Part shown: positions 45,488-53,762 of the stretch, one piece after another
Numbering within the stretch: position 1 is the first letter of the stretch
Layout: each line of letters opens with the position of its first letter
NCBI RefSeq assembly: GCF_900112045.1
Contig: NZ_FOJW01000004.1
Span: 124,001-188,000 of the forward strand
Source of the DNA: Lentibacillus halodurans
Lineage (GTDB): Bacteria; Bacillota; Bacilli; Bacillales; Amphibacillaceae
Length of the DNA: 64,000 bases
Direction: 5' to 3'
Notes under the pieces: model-generated
What the model was told of the DNA's origin: nothing
The model's database searches: none
Seen by the model: only the letters and a program-made list of their open reading frames with translations
Program-made: the position numbers and the translations under genes

Positions 45488-46405
45488 TCAACTAACATTC
45501 AGCGGAGAAAAACGTTCCGCTGAATGAAGTTTCACTTTATGCGGCGGCAGCATTTGCTGCAGCTGCTGTTTTTCGTCGCCGGACAGTGGAATCATTGGCA
45601 GACGAACGTCTCCAACATAAATCCCCATCATGTTCAGAGCGGCTTTTACCGGGGATGGACTTGGCTGTTCGAACATCGCCTTCATCACCGGCAGGATTTC
45701 CTGGTGGATGGCAGCCGCATGATTCACATCGCCGTTTTGGAAGCTTTGGATCATTTGCTGCATGTCGTTTCCGATAATATGGGAGGAGACGGATATAATC
45801 CCGTTACCTCCGATCGCCATGACAGGAAGCGTCAAATTATCATCGCCGCTGTAGAGCGTGAAATCGTTCGGTGTTTTGCTAATAATTTCTGTCATGGTAT
45901 TAAGGTTGCCGCTTGCTTCTTTGACAGATACAATATTATCGATTTCAGCTAGTCGGGTAATGGTTTCCGGTGCAATGCCTACTGCACTCCGGCCCGGGAT
46001 ATTGTACAGCATCACAGGAAGGAATGTTGCTTGTGCAACTGCTTTATAGTGCTGGTACAGACCTTCCTGAGAAGGCTTGTTGTAGTATGGTGTCGTGAGC
46101 ATGATCGCATCGACGCCAGTCTGTTCCGCCTGTGTTGTCAGCTCGATGGATGCCCGTGTATTATTTGAACCGGTTCCTGCGATGACGGAAACACGTCCAT
46201 CAGCAACTTGTGCGACGAAGCGGAACAAGTCCAGCTTCTCAGTATTTGTCAACGTCGGGGATTCACCAGTTGTTCCTGCGATCACTAGTCCATCCGATCC
46301 ATTTGCGATTAAATAATTGACCAATGTACGTGTTGCGTGGAAATCGATATGACCATTTTGATCAAATGGGGTCACCATGGCTGTTAATACTTGACCGAAA
46401 TTCAT
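45488..46405 (-). CDS. dapA: 4-hydroxy-tetrahydrodipicolinate synthase
   Basis: 305 residues. Condenses pyruvate and aspartate semialdehyde, the first committed step to lysine and diaminopimelate. Schiff-base Lys162 lies in VSVKEASGN, Tyr134 in LYNIPGRS, and the Thr pair in AGTTGESPTL (44-46). AAAAGGG precedes the ATG. The gene is alone, not with asd/dapB, and lies behind a lysine riboswitch, so it may be a second, lysine-tuned copy. That cannot be checked in this window. Confidence 0.95.
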   Translation of the reverse strand: MNFGQVLTAMVTPFDQNGHIDFHATRTLVNYLIANGSDGLVIAGTTGESPTLTNTEKLDLFRFVAQVADGRVSVIAGTGSNNTRASIELTTQAEQTGVDAIMLTTPYYNKPSQEGLYQHYKAVAQATFLPVMLYNIPGRSAVGIAPETITRLAEIDNIVSVKEASGNLNTMTEIISKTPNDFTLYSGDDNLTLPVMAIGGNGIISVSSHIIGNDMQQMIQSFQNGDVNHAAAIHQEILPVMKAMFEQPSPSPVKAALNMMGIYVGDVRLPMIPLSGDEKQQLQQMLPPHKVKLHSAERFSPLNVS

Positions 46406-46459
46406 CGCTTTTCACACCCTTTTGTAAAGTTTAAAAAGGGCTATCCCCATTTTTACCAT

Positions 46460-46487
46460 AAAAAAACAACAACGAGGGGTCGCTGTT
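46460..46487 (-). terminator. lysine riboswitch terminator
   Basis: Minus strand: AACAGCGA-CCCC-TCGTTGTT, then G and seven T. It sits between the aptamer and dapA and is the off-state structure. Confidence 0.85.
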
Positions 46488-46519
46488 GCAGCAGAAACGT
46501 CACTTAACCGTCTCTCAGC

Positions 46520-46692
46520 GCAAGATAGCCCTCCATATAGTCTCCTATATGACAGTCCTGTATTTATTCAATACCAGAACCAACATTGAGAATATGAGGT
46601 TCTCTCCGTTTCGGCGAATCCCCCTTTCCACAATCATCACTGGACCTCATCATCCTCTGATTGCTTACTGATGGTCTTCGCACCTCTATCCC
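46520..46692 (-). promoter_or_regulatory. lysine riboswitch (L box)
   Basis: Read on the minus strand: GATAGAGGTGCGAAGACCAT at the 5' side, AAAGGGGGATTCGCCGAAAC in the middle, TTGAATAAATACAGGACTGT, and the closing GGAGGGCTATCTTG. All are invariant blocks of the L-box aptamer in conserved order. Lysine binding should favour the downstream terminator and switch dapA off. Confidence 0.95.
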
Positions 46693-46923
46693 ACTTCAAC
46701 GTATTGAAGCAAGAAAATATACGATTAAATTTAATCTACCATAAAGCTGCTTGGATTTCAAGGTTATGAAAGGAAAAAAGCTGCTGATGCAAGGAGGGGC
46801 TGAGCAGCTTAGAAGAAGGAGGGAGGTTGAATTGCAGATGATTTTTCTATGTTCCTGAACAACAGATCGGGTAACTTTTCCTTAAATCTATTGCATTGTC
46901 TATTATTCTATGATACGCTTTGA

Positions 46924-46971
46924 ATACAATATATACTAATAAAAATCGCATAAATACACTAGATATAGTGT
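46924..46971. promoter_or_regulatory. tandem NrdR boxes
   Basis: ACACTAGATATAGTGT (46956-46971) is an almost perfect NrdR-box palindrome. ATACAATATATACTAA (46924-46939) is a weaker copy (12 of 16 positions). Their centres are 32 bases apart, about three helical turns, the usual spacing of paired NrdR boxes. A TTGCAT/TACGCT promoter candidate lies at 46891-46919. Confidence 0.7.
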
Positions 46972-46974
46972 TCG

Positions 46975-47150
46975 CGAGTTAAGGTGACATGTTTTGTCTT
47001 AAAAGGGAATCCGGTTCAAATCCGGAACTGTCCCCGCAACTGTGAGTGAGACGAATGGGCTGTCCACTGTATCGCAGGCTCTGCGGCAGCGGTACGGGAA
47101 GGGGTCCTAGTAGGTGGAAGCACAAGTCAGGAGACCTGCCTCAGCTTGGA
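46975..47150 (+). promoter_or_regulatory. cobalamin (B12) riboswitch
   Basis: Conserved blocks in order: GGTGACAT, AAAGGGAATCCGGT, AATCCGGAACTGTCCCCGCA (the B12 box region), CACTG, CGGGAAGG and AAGCACAAGTCAGGAGACCT. This is a full AdoCbl-type aptamer upstream of the ribonucleotide reductase operon. Confidence 0.95.
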
Positions 47151-47221
47151 CGTTTCGATTCCTCGGGGAAAGTGATGGTGAAACGATAGGACATGATACA
47201 TATTTTCTGTCGTTTTGCACC

Positions 47222-47244
47222 CGTTCATCTCTAGGGATGAGCGA
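47222..47244 (+). terminator. B12 riboswitch terminator
   Basis: CGTTCATC pairs with GATGAGCG (one G-T pair), then A and seven T, 42 bases before nrdE. B12 binding should favour it. Confidence 0.8.
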
Positions 47245-47285
47245 TTTTTTTATATGGAAATCATAGATTCATAGGAGGCAAAACC

Positions 47286-49496
47286 ATGACGACAACAGTG
47301 ACGGACGATCTGACACAATTGATTGATCGGGCAACGGAAGGCTTGAAAGTGGATAAGGAAGCATTTTTGGAAAAGGTACATAAACCAGGGTCAGACATCA
47401 ATAAAGATCACCTCATTAAACGCGCCCTTGAAAATATCGATGAGGCTAATCCCGACTGGGCATTTGCCGCCGCCCGGCTGTACCTGCAGACACTATACGA
47501 ACAGGCAGCAGCCAACAGGGGGTATGGTTCCACACGTCAATATGGTGATTTTTACGAACTGATTCAAATACTGACTGAAAAAGGCATTTACACTGACCGC
47601 TTGCTGCAAACATACACAAAAGAAGAGATGGATTATTTTGCCGAAATGATCCAGCCGGAGCGCGATTTACTATTCAATTACCTCGGCCTGTACACGCTGG
47701 CAACACGCTATCTTGCAACGGATCATGATAAACACACATATGAACTGCCGCAGGAACGCTGGATGGTCATTGCCATGCATCTGATGCAGGACGAGGACCG
47801 TTCATACCGCTCCCGCTATGTTGCTGAAGCGTATTGGGCGCTCAGCAATCTATATATGACGGTTGCTACACCGACGCTCACGAATGCCGGCAAAACACAC
47901 GGCCAGCTGTCGAGCTGCTTTATTGATACGGTGGATGACAACCTGCAGTCTATTTACGACAGCAACACCGATATTGCCAAGCTTTCCAAAAATGGCGGCG
48001 GAATTGGCGTTTACATGGGGAAAGTCCGCGGACGCGGCAGTTCGATCAAAGGGTTTAAAGGCATGTCCAGTGGTGTTGTGCCATGGATCAAGCAGTTGAA
48101 CAACACGGCTGTAAGCGTCGATCAACTAGGCACCAGGAAAGGCGCGATCGCCATCTATCTCGATGTCTGGCACAGCGATATTGAGTCATTCCTCGACTTG
48201 AAGCTGAACAATGGTGATGAACGTTTGCGCGCGCATGATATATTCACGGGTGTCTCGTTGCCGGATTATTTCATGGAGCAGGTGGAAAAGCGTGGCAACT
48301 GGTATTTGTTTGATCCGCATGAAGTACGTCAGGTGATGGGGTATTCGCTCGAGGATTTCTATGATGAAGAAAAAGGTGCCGGTTCGTGGCGTGAGCGCTA
48401 TTTGGAATGTGTACAGTCCAATCAGCTCACCAAACGTGTCGTCCCGGCGATCGACATTATGAAACGGATCATGAAATCACAGCTCGAGTCCGGGACACCA
48501 TTCATGTTTTACCGTGATGAGGTAAACCGGCAAAACAGCAATCCGCATAATGGTATGATTTACTGTTCCAATCTGTGCACGGAAATTACGCAAAACCAGT
48601 CCCCTACTGAATTTTTGGAGGAAGTGACTGAGGCGGATGGAACCATCGTTAAAAAATACAAACCAGGTGATTATGTTGTTTGTAATCTGAGCTCGATTAA
48701 CCTGGGCAGGGCTGTCCCGGATCAGGTGCTGGAGCGGTTGATCAATATTCAAGTCCGCATGCTCGATAACGTGATTGACATCAATACGCTGCCGCTCAAA
48801 CAAACGCAGATGACCAATCAAAAATATCGTGCCATCGGGCTGGGCACGTTTGGCTGGCATCATCTGCTGGCAAAACAAAATATCCGCTGGGAGTCTAACG
48901 AGGCTGTCGAATACGCTGATCAATTGTATGAAAAAATCGCCTATCTGACGATCAAAACAAGCATGGAACTGAGCAAGGAAAAGGGCAGCTACCCAGCATT
49001 TGAGGGCAGCACATGGCAGTCAGGCCATTATTTTACGAACAAAGGTTATTCAGGTGAAAAATGGAACGAATTAAAGCGGGATGTAGCAGCAAATGGCATT
49101 CGCAACGGTTATCTGATGGCCGTGGCACCTAATTCGTCGACATCGATGATTGCGGGTTCATCTGCCAGTATCGACCCGGTGTTCCAGCCGTTTTACTTTG
49201 AGGAAAAGAAGGATTTCAAAATTGCTGTAACTGCACCAGAACTGGATCATAACACATATGATATATACCGCAGATCGGCGTATATTCTGGATCAGCGCTG
49301 GTCGGTCAGACAGAATGCAGCGCGGCAAAAGCATATTGATCAGAGTATTTCTTTCAATTTTTACGTGCCGAATACGATCAAAGCATCGGTTCTGCTTGAT
49401 TTGCATCTGCAGGCGTGGAAGGAAGGATTGAAAACGACGTATTATGTCCGATCAACGTCCAATGATGTCGAAGAATGTGAGTGGTGTCAAAGTTGA
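47286..49496 (+). CDS. nrdE: class I ribonucleotide reductase, alpha subunit
   Basis: 736 residues. Reduces ribonucleoside diphosphates. Active-site residues are all visible: Cys211 (GQLSSCFID), Asn429-Cys431-Glu433 (CSNLCTEI, thiyl radical site), Cys466 (VVCNLSSIN), the Tyr pair in KTTYYVRSTS, and C-terminal CEWC shuttle cysteines. The N-terminus lacks an obvious full ATP-cone, so activity regulation by dATP may be absent. AGGAGG lies 7 bases before the ATG. Sequence style is between NrdA and NrdE; the symbol follows Bacillus usage. Confidence 0.93.
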   Translation: MTTTVTDDLTQLIDRATEGLKVDKEAFLEKVHKPGSDINKDHLIKRALENIDEANPDWAFAAARLYLQTLYEQAAANRGYGSTRQYGDFYELIQILTEKGIYTDRLLQTYTKEEMDYFAEMIQPERDLLFNYLGLYTLATRYLATDHDKHTYELPQERWMVIAMHLMQDEDRSYRSRYVAEAYWALSNLYMTVATPTLTNAGKTHGQLSSCFIDTVDDNLQSIYDSNTDIAKLSKNGGGIGVYMGKVRGRGSSIKGFKGMSSGVVPWIKQLNNTAVSVDQLGTRKGAIAIYLDVWHSDIESFLDLKLNNGDERLRAHDIFTGVSLPDYFMEQVEKRGNWYLFDPHEVRQVMGYSLEDFYDEEKGAGSWRERYLECVQSNQLTKRVVPAIDIMKRIMKSQLESGTPFMFYRDEVNRQNSNPHNGMIYCSNLCTEITQNQSPTEFLEEVTEADGTIVKKYKPGDYVVCNLSSINLGRAVPDQVLERLINIQVRMLDNVIDINTLPLKQTQMTNQKYRAIGLGTFGWHHLLAKQNIRWESNEAVEYADQLYEKIAYLTIKTSMELSKEKGSYPAFEGSTWQSGHYFTNKGYSGEKWNELKRDVAANGIRNGYLMAVAPNSSTSMIAGSSASIDPVFQPFYFEEKKDFKIAVTAPELDHNTYDIYRRSAYILDQRWSVRQNAARQKHIDQSISFNFYVPNTIKASVLLDLHLQAWKEGLKTTYYVRSTSNDVEECEWCQS

Positions 49497-49927
49497 GAAG
49501 TCTTATCGCCTATTTATCATACAGTGGCAATACAAAGGAAACGGCGGAAATGATTGCCGATTACCTTGAAGCCGACCGGATGACAGCCGATCTGCACCGG
49601 ATAGGTATTGACCCGCCGATTGATGCATCTGCATACGATTTGATTTTCCTCGGCACATTCACCTGGGAGATGGGCGCGACCCCTGATGAGGTGAAAGATT
49701 TCGTGCTGGAAATCGGCTATAAACCGAACAATGTAGCTTTATTTGGCACAGGTGATACGCAATTCGGTGGTGATGATCTGTTTTGCCTGGCGGTGGATAA
49801 GCTGGCAGCATTTTATGAAAGCAGGTGGCCCGGCTTGAAAATTGAGCAGTCACCGCGCGGCTCACAGGAACTTATCGTGGAAAAATGGCTGGAAGGAGTG
49901 CTTCATCATGTCAAAAGTCTTGCTTGA
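49493..49927 (+). CDS. flavodoxin in the NrdI position
   Basis: About 144 residues with a flavodoxin fold: FMN-phosphate loop YLSYSGNTKETAE, LGTFTWEMGATPDEVKDFV and GTGDTQFGGDDLFCLAVDKL. These are features of short-chain flavodoxins (YkuN/YkuP type) rather than textbook NrdI (SKTGN loop, shorter). Its place between alpha and beta genes implies the same job: supplying oxidant or electrons to assemble the beta-subunit cofactor. TTG 49493 overlaps the nrdE stop (TTGA). GTG codons at 49481 and 49484 are alternatives. Confidence 0.7.
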   Translation: MRSLIAYLSYSGNTKETAEMIADYLEADRMTADLHRIGIDPPIDASAYDLIFLGTFTWEMGATPDEVKDFVLEIGYKPNNVALFGTGDTQFGGDDLFCLAVDKLAAFYESRWPGLKIEQSPRGSQELIVEKWLEGVLHHVKSLA

Positions 49928-50951
49928 GAGAGCCAAAACATTGCAACCTATGAATCCGAACAAATCAACAGCCTTGTTTGGCGGGAAGTCAAGCGGCATT
50001 CTGAATTGGAACGATATCGCTTATCCGCACTGGTATAAAATGTACAAGCGGCTGATCGGAAATTATTGGCAGGCGGATGAAATCAATATGTCTGATGATT
50101 TGCGTCAGTTTGCTTCGCTCACCGATGAGGAGCGTGATGCCTATCTGAAAATCATCGGCCTGCTGTCAACGCTGGATGCCCCGCAGACACGGACGGCGCT
50201 CCTTTTGTCGCTGTATGCAACTGACCCGTCTGTTCAGTCGATTATGGCAGTCATCGCCCAGCAGGAGGCTGTCCATAATGAAAGCTATTCCTATGTTTTG
50301 TCGTCGGTTGTGTCACTGGATGAACAGAACGAAGCCTTTCAGCTCGGGCGCACAGATCCTGTTTTGCTCAAACGGAACGAAACACTTATGCAGCAATACA
50401 ATGCATTTGTTGAGGAGCCATCCATTGAAAATATTTTAAAGACAATGGTATACACTGCACTTTTGGAAGGAATGTTTTTCTACTCCGGATTCGCGTTCTT
50501 TTATCATTTGGCACGGCAAAACAAAATGGTCGGTACATCAACCATGATCAGTTACATTAACCGGGATGAGCTTGAGCATGGACGCTTCATAGCGGAATTA
50601 TTCCGGGCGGCACTCGAAGAGAACCCGGATCTGAATACGGCGGCGTTTGCGGATTGGGTTTACAGCAGGTTCAGCGAGTCGGTTGAGCTCGAAATCGAAT
50701 GGTCCACATACGTGCTCGCCGATATCGATGGCATTGATCTTGACGAAATGACAGGATACATCAAGTATCGAGCCAACAAAATGCTGCGGATGATGGGTCT
50801 GAGCGAGATTTATCCAGACCATACGGAAAACCCGATGAAATGGATCCGGGCATATGCCGATAACTTTGACGGCACGAAGACAGACTTTTTTGAGCAAAAG
50901 TCCCGGCAGTATACGAAAACAAGTGATCTGAACGGGTTCGATGATTTATGA
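49908..50951 (+). CDS. nrdF: class I ribonucleotide reductase, beta subunit
   Basis: 347 residues from ATG 49908, which has AAGGAG 9 bases upstream and lies inside the end of the flavodoxin gene. The complete metal-ligand set is present: Asp90 (TLDAPQ), Glu120 and His123 (QQEAVH), Glu187 (LLEGMFFYSG), Glu221 and His224 (RDELEH), with radical Tyr127 (ESYSY). So it is not a metal-free or Tyr-less variant. The acidic tail NGFDDL is the likely alpha-binding peptide. Confidence 0.93.
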   Translation: MSKVLLERAKTLQPMNPNKSTALFGGKSSGILNWNDIAYPHWYKMYKRLIGNYWQADEINMSDDLRQFASLTDEERDAYLKIIGLLSTLDAPQTRTALLLSLYATDPSVQSIMAVIAQQEAVHNESYSYVLSSVVSLDEQNEAFQLGRTDPVLLKRNETLMQQYNAFVEEPSIENILKTMVYTALLEGMFFYSGFAFFYHLARQNKMVGTSTMISYINRDELEHGRFIAELFRAALEENPDLNTAAFADWVYSRFSESVELEIEWSTYVLADIDGIDLDEMTGYIKYRANKMLRMMGLSEIYPDHTENPMKWIRAYADNFDGTKTDFFEQKSRQYTKTSDLNGFDDL

Positions 50952-51068
50952 GGGGATGTTGGCAGCGGCGTTCACAATTAAGCCTTCCAACATCGGTATC
51001 TTGGGCAGAAATCCCGATACTCACGATGATTTTCCCGAAGTTCACAAATTCAACAGCTGAAGCGTTCC

Positions 51069-51107
51069 AAAAATAGCCGGTGTACCTAAAAACCCACCGG
51101 CTATTTT
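51069..51107. terminator. bidirectional terminator after nrdF
   Basis: A 13-bp stem AAAATAGCCGGTG / CACCGGCTATTTT with A/T flanks on both sides serves both convergent genes. It overlaps the stop codon of the minus-strand gene. Confidence 0.8.
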
Positions 51108-52375
51108 AAATCATTCAGCACGACAACCTCGCCTGTCACTGCATTTACACCATAGGCACAGTCAATCTTGCCGCACATAATATAGCGGCCACGGCTGTCG
51201 TCATAGATATAAACCGGATCAACCTCAAGGTGCTCACCTAATTTATCAAATGCTTCTTCCAGTGACAGAAGCGGCTCATCAGCTTTTGCAAAATGTTTAA
51301 ATCTCTCAAACAGCACGTCCTGATCAAAATAGTTCACAGCAGTTAGTGTGTCCCGCTCAATGAGCAGCTTTATTTTAATATCGAGCACATTTCGAGCGTC
51401 TTGAATAGGCTTGATCTCTGCCACAATATAATCGTCCTTCAGATAAAATCCGGTGAGCCTTCGCTTGCCGGTATCATTCGGATAAACCAGGCGCATAAAG
51501 CGCAATACTTCACGCTCACATACTGCAACCTCATTATCAGTCAACGGCTTCGTATCCGGATGCGAGGCATTGGCCAGTACGGTCTCAAGCGTCACTTCAG
51601 GCGACAAGTCAATATCTTTCCGCTCAAATTCGCCTTCAAGCGGCTCGTCCCACCGCAAAACTTCATCCCTCCCGACAAACGAACTCCGATCAACACCAAA
51701 TGTAAACGGGATCGTCCGCCCGGCATCATTTGTCAAAAACACTTCCTCAATCCCATAAACCGGCACCCATTTTTCTTTGTCCTCATCTGGGAGTTCCAGC
51801 AACTGGCATTGCGCGCTTGCTATGGGTTCATACTTGTCTGGTATCAGCGCAAACGGCTCCCATTCGATCTGCTCTTCATCCGGAAAATCCCCGTCAATAT
51901 AAAACACCGTCAGTACGCTGTCCTCATTGAATTCGGCCCTAATAATGCCACCTGGTGACACGGGAATATTGTCAACCGCCGCTTCGAATTGCAGTAATTG
52001 CTCATCGTCCCGTGCAATCAAAAACTGCCTGCCAAACGTCAGCCCGGTCATCTCCTCAATCCACTCAATGACACCTTCCTTCGCTTCTGATGTCGGATAC
52101 ATACTGCTGTCCGCACTGTTGACACTCCCAACGAAAATAATCCGGCGTACTGCTTTCGTATAAAAATTCACATCGACGGCAACTGTCCCCGCAGGATTTA
52201 AGTCATCACCTGAAGTCTCTGCATCATCCGGGAACCACTCCATATTTAAAATATACGCTGTTTCATTAAAATGATTTTTTTCCCGGTAAAAGTGATACCG
52301 ATTTAGGTAATGGTTGTTTAATCCTAAAGATGCACGTGTATCCTCGATTACTTCCTGCAGTTGTTCATTCATCAT
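51101..52375 (-). CDS. YcdB/YcdC-like hypothetical protein
   Basis: About 424 residues, strongly acidic, no signal peptide or membrane segment seen. Repeated stretches such as GDDLNPAGTVAVDVNFYTKAVRRI and a C-terminal DPVYIYDDSRGRYIMCGKIDCAYGVNAVTGEVVVLN resemble the YcdB/YcdC (PepSY-like) proteins of Bacillus. The C-terminal part holds two Cys in CGKIDC. Function unknown. GCGAGG precedes adjacent ATGs at 52375 and 52372; a TTG six codons upstream is less likely. Confidence 0.6.
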   Translation of the reverse strand: MMNEQLQEVIEDTRASLGLNNHYLNRYHFYREKNHFNETAYILNMEWFPDDAETSGDDLNPAGTVAVDVNFYTKAVRRIIFVGSVNSADSSMYPTSEAKEGVIEWIEEMTGLTFGRQFLIARDDEQLLQFEAAVDNIPVSPGGIIRAEFNEDSVLTVFYIDGDFPDEEQIEWEPFALIPDKYEPIASAQCQLLELPDEDKEKWVPVYGIEEVFLTNDAGRTIPFTFGVDRSSFVGRDEVLRWDEPLEGEFERKDIDLSPEVTLETVLANASHPDTKPLTDNEVAVCEREVLRFMRLVYPNDTGKRRLTGFYLKDDYIVAEIKPIQDARNVLDIKIKLLIERDTLTAVNYFDQDVLFERFKHFAKADEPLLSLEEAFDKLGEHLEVDPVYIYDDSRGRYIMCGKIDCAYGVNAVTGEVVVLNDLK

Positions 52376-52461
52376 AAAACCTCGCTTTTTCAAATCTGTA
52401 ATCAGTATAACACCTTCTTTCCAGTACAGCCGAATGCCAACATTTTATATAAAGTAAAAGC

Positions 52462-52597
52462 GCTATAGTTCGGGTTAAAATCGCTGTAGTTTGCAACGGG
52501 CCGCTATAGATTAAGCAGTATTCGCTGTAGTTTGCCCGAAGTTCGCTATCGTTCAGGCCGAAATCGCTATAGATTACTGGAAATTCGCTATAGTTAA
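52462..52597. repeat. array B of 20-21 bp GCTATAG repeats
   Basis: Seven units with cores at 52462, 52483, 52503, 52524, 52545, 52566 and 52587: GCTATAGTTC, GCTGTAGTTT, GCTATAGATT, GCTGTAGTTT, GCTATCGTTC, GCTATAGATT and GCTATAGTTA. The steps are 21, 20, 21, 21, 21, 21. Same family as the array at 8044-8177. It is followed by GGCTGCTCGAC. Confidence 0.85.
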
Positions 52598-52660
52598 CCC
52601 AACCGGCTGCTCGACGTTCCCGCAGAAATTTACTACTGCAATGAAATTTTAAAAAACCAC

Positions 52661-52691
52661 TTTACATTCACTTAACGTCAACGTGTATAGT
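52661..52691 (+). promoter_or_regulatory. MerR-type promoter with 19-bp spacer
   Basis: TTTACA (52661-52666), 19-base spacer containing an imperfect dyad (CACTT...ACGTG), TATAGT (52686-52691). The overlong spacer is the signature of promoters controlled by MerR-family activators. Confidence 0.6.
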
Positions 52692-52714
52692 ATATATGAA
52701 AGGAGATAAAACAC

Positions 52715-53749
52715 ATGCACATCAATCAAGCCGCCAAACAGTTAAACACCACACCGCGGACTATCCGCTTTTATGAAGAAAAAGAATTGGTCAGTCCGCA
52801 AAAAGACGCAAAAAATGATTATCGCACATTCACGGATCATGACCTGCTCCGCCTCAGCACCATTCTTGCACTGCGTGAAATTGGCATGCAAATTGACACG
52901 ATCAAAGGGGTTTTGGACAACCCGGATATGAGCATGAATGATTATTTGAACGTCCAGCGCTCAGCCCTGTTCGAAAAATGGATTGAAATGAAGGATATGA
53001 TCCATACGATTGATCAGATGATTGAAAAAACAACCGAAGATGACAGTCCAACTGATACGATTGTCGCCTTGGCCAAGCATCTGAAAAATATGAAAAACCT
53101 TCGCAAAAGCTGGGAGGACAAGTGGCATTTTGATGATCAGGCAGCCGGTTATGATCAAAACATCAAAATGGCCGGTTACAGGTTCAATGTCCATCAAGAT
53201 TACGACAAAGCGTTGTCCAAAGCCGCCGAAACAACCAATTTGCAGCCGAATGATGTTTGCGTGGATATTGGTGTCGGGACAGGCAATCTTGGGGCAAAAT
53301 TTTTTGATAAAGGTGCCAGGATCATTGGTATTGATCAGTCCGAGGAAATGCTTAAAGTGTGTGCCGAAAAATATCCGGCCATTGAAACACGGAAAGGGCA
53401 TTTTCTCGCACTGCCATTATTGGATAACCAGGCTGACGCCATCGTATCAAGCTATGCTTTGCACCACATTCCGGATGATGAAAAATTGCTCGCACTGGAC
53501 GAAATGAACCGTGTTTTGAAAACGAATGGACAGGTTTGCGTTGTCGATCTAATGTTTAATGACACGCAGCATCGTACCGACATAATGAGGTATTTTGGGG
53601 AGAATGGCAACTTGGAAGCAATCGACGCCATAGAAGATGAATTTTATGCTGACCGATCCAAATTGACAGAATGGCTCGCGACAAACGGCTATCATGTTGA
53701 AACATACCAATTTAATACTACTTTGAGTATGATTTATGCCAGGAGATAG
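52715..53749 (+). CDS. MerR-type regulator fused to a SAM methyltransferase
   Basis: 344 residues. N-terminal MerR domain (about 1-110): INQAAKQLNTTPRTIRFYEEKELVSP helix-turn-helix and wing, then a long helix. C-terminal class I methyltransferase (about 150-344) with motif I VCVDIGVGTGNLGAKFF, acidic GIDQSEEML, and motif IV-like ADAIVSSYALHHIPD. Such fusions are known in Bacilli but their targets are not. The substrate or SAM state may set the DNA-binding state. AAAGGAG precedes the ATG and a MerR-type promoter suggests autoregulation. Confidence 0.85.
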   Translation: MHINQAAKQLNTTPRTIRFYEEKELVSPQKDAKNDYRTFTDHDLLRLSTILALREIGMQIDTIKGVLDNPDMSMNDYLNVQRSALFEKWIEMKDMIHTIDQMIEKTTEDDSPTDTIVALAKHLKNMKNLRKSWEDKWHFDDQAAGYDQNIKMAGYRFNVHQDYDKALSKAAETTNLQPNDVCVDIGVGTGNLGAKFFDKGARIIGIDQSEEMLKVCAEKYPAIETRKGHFLALPLLDNQADAIVSSYALHHIPDDEKLLALDEMNRVLKTNGQVCVVDLMFNDTQHRTDIMRYFGENGNLEAIDAIEDEFYADRSKLTEWLATNGYHVETYQFNTTLSMIYARR

Positions 53750-53762
53750 GGGGAAATGCAGT

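Noticed and set aside
46778-46810. AAGCTGCT...AGCAGCTT hairpin between dapA and nrd leaders as a terminator
   Set aside because: Perfect arms but no T-run on either strand; could be a chance dyad between divergent leaders.
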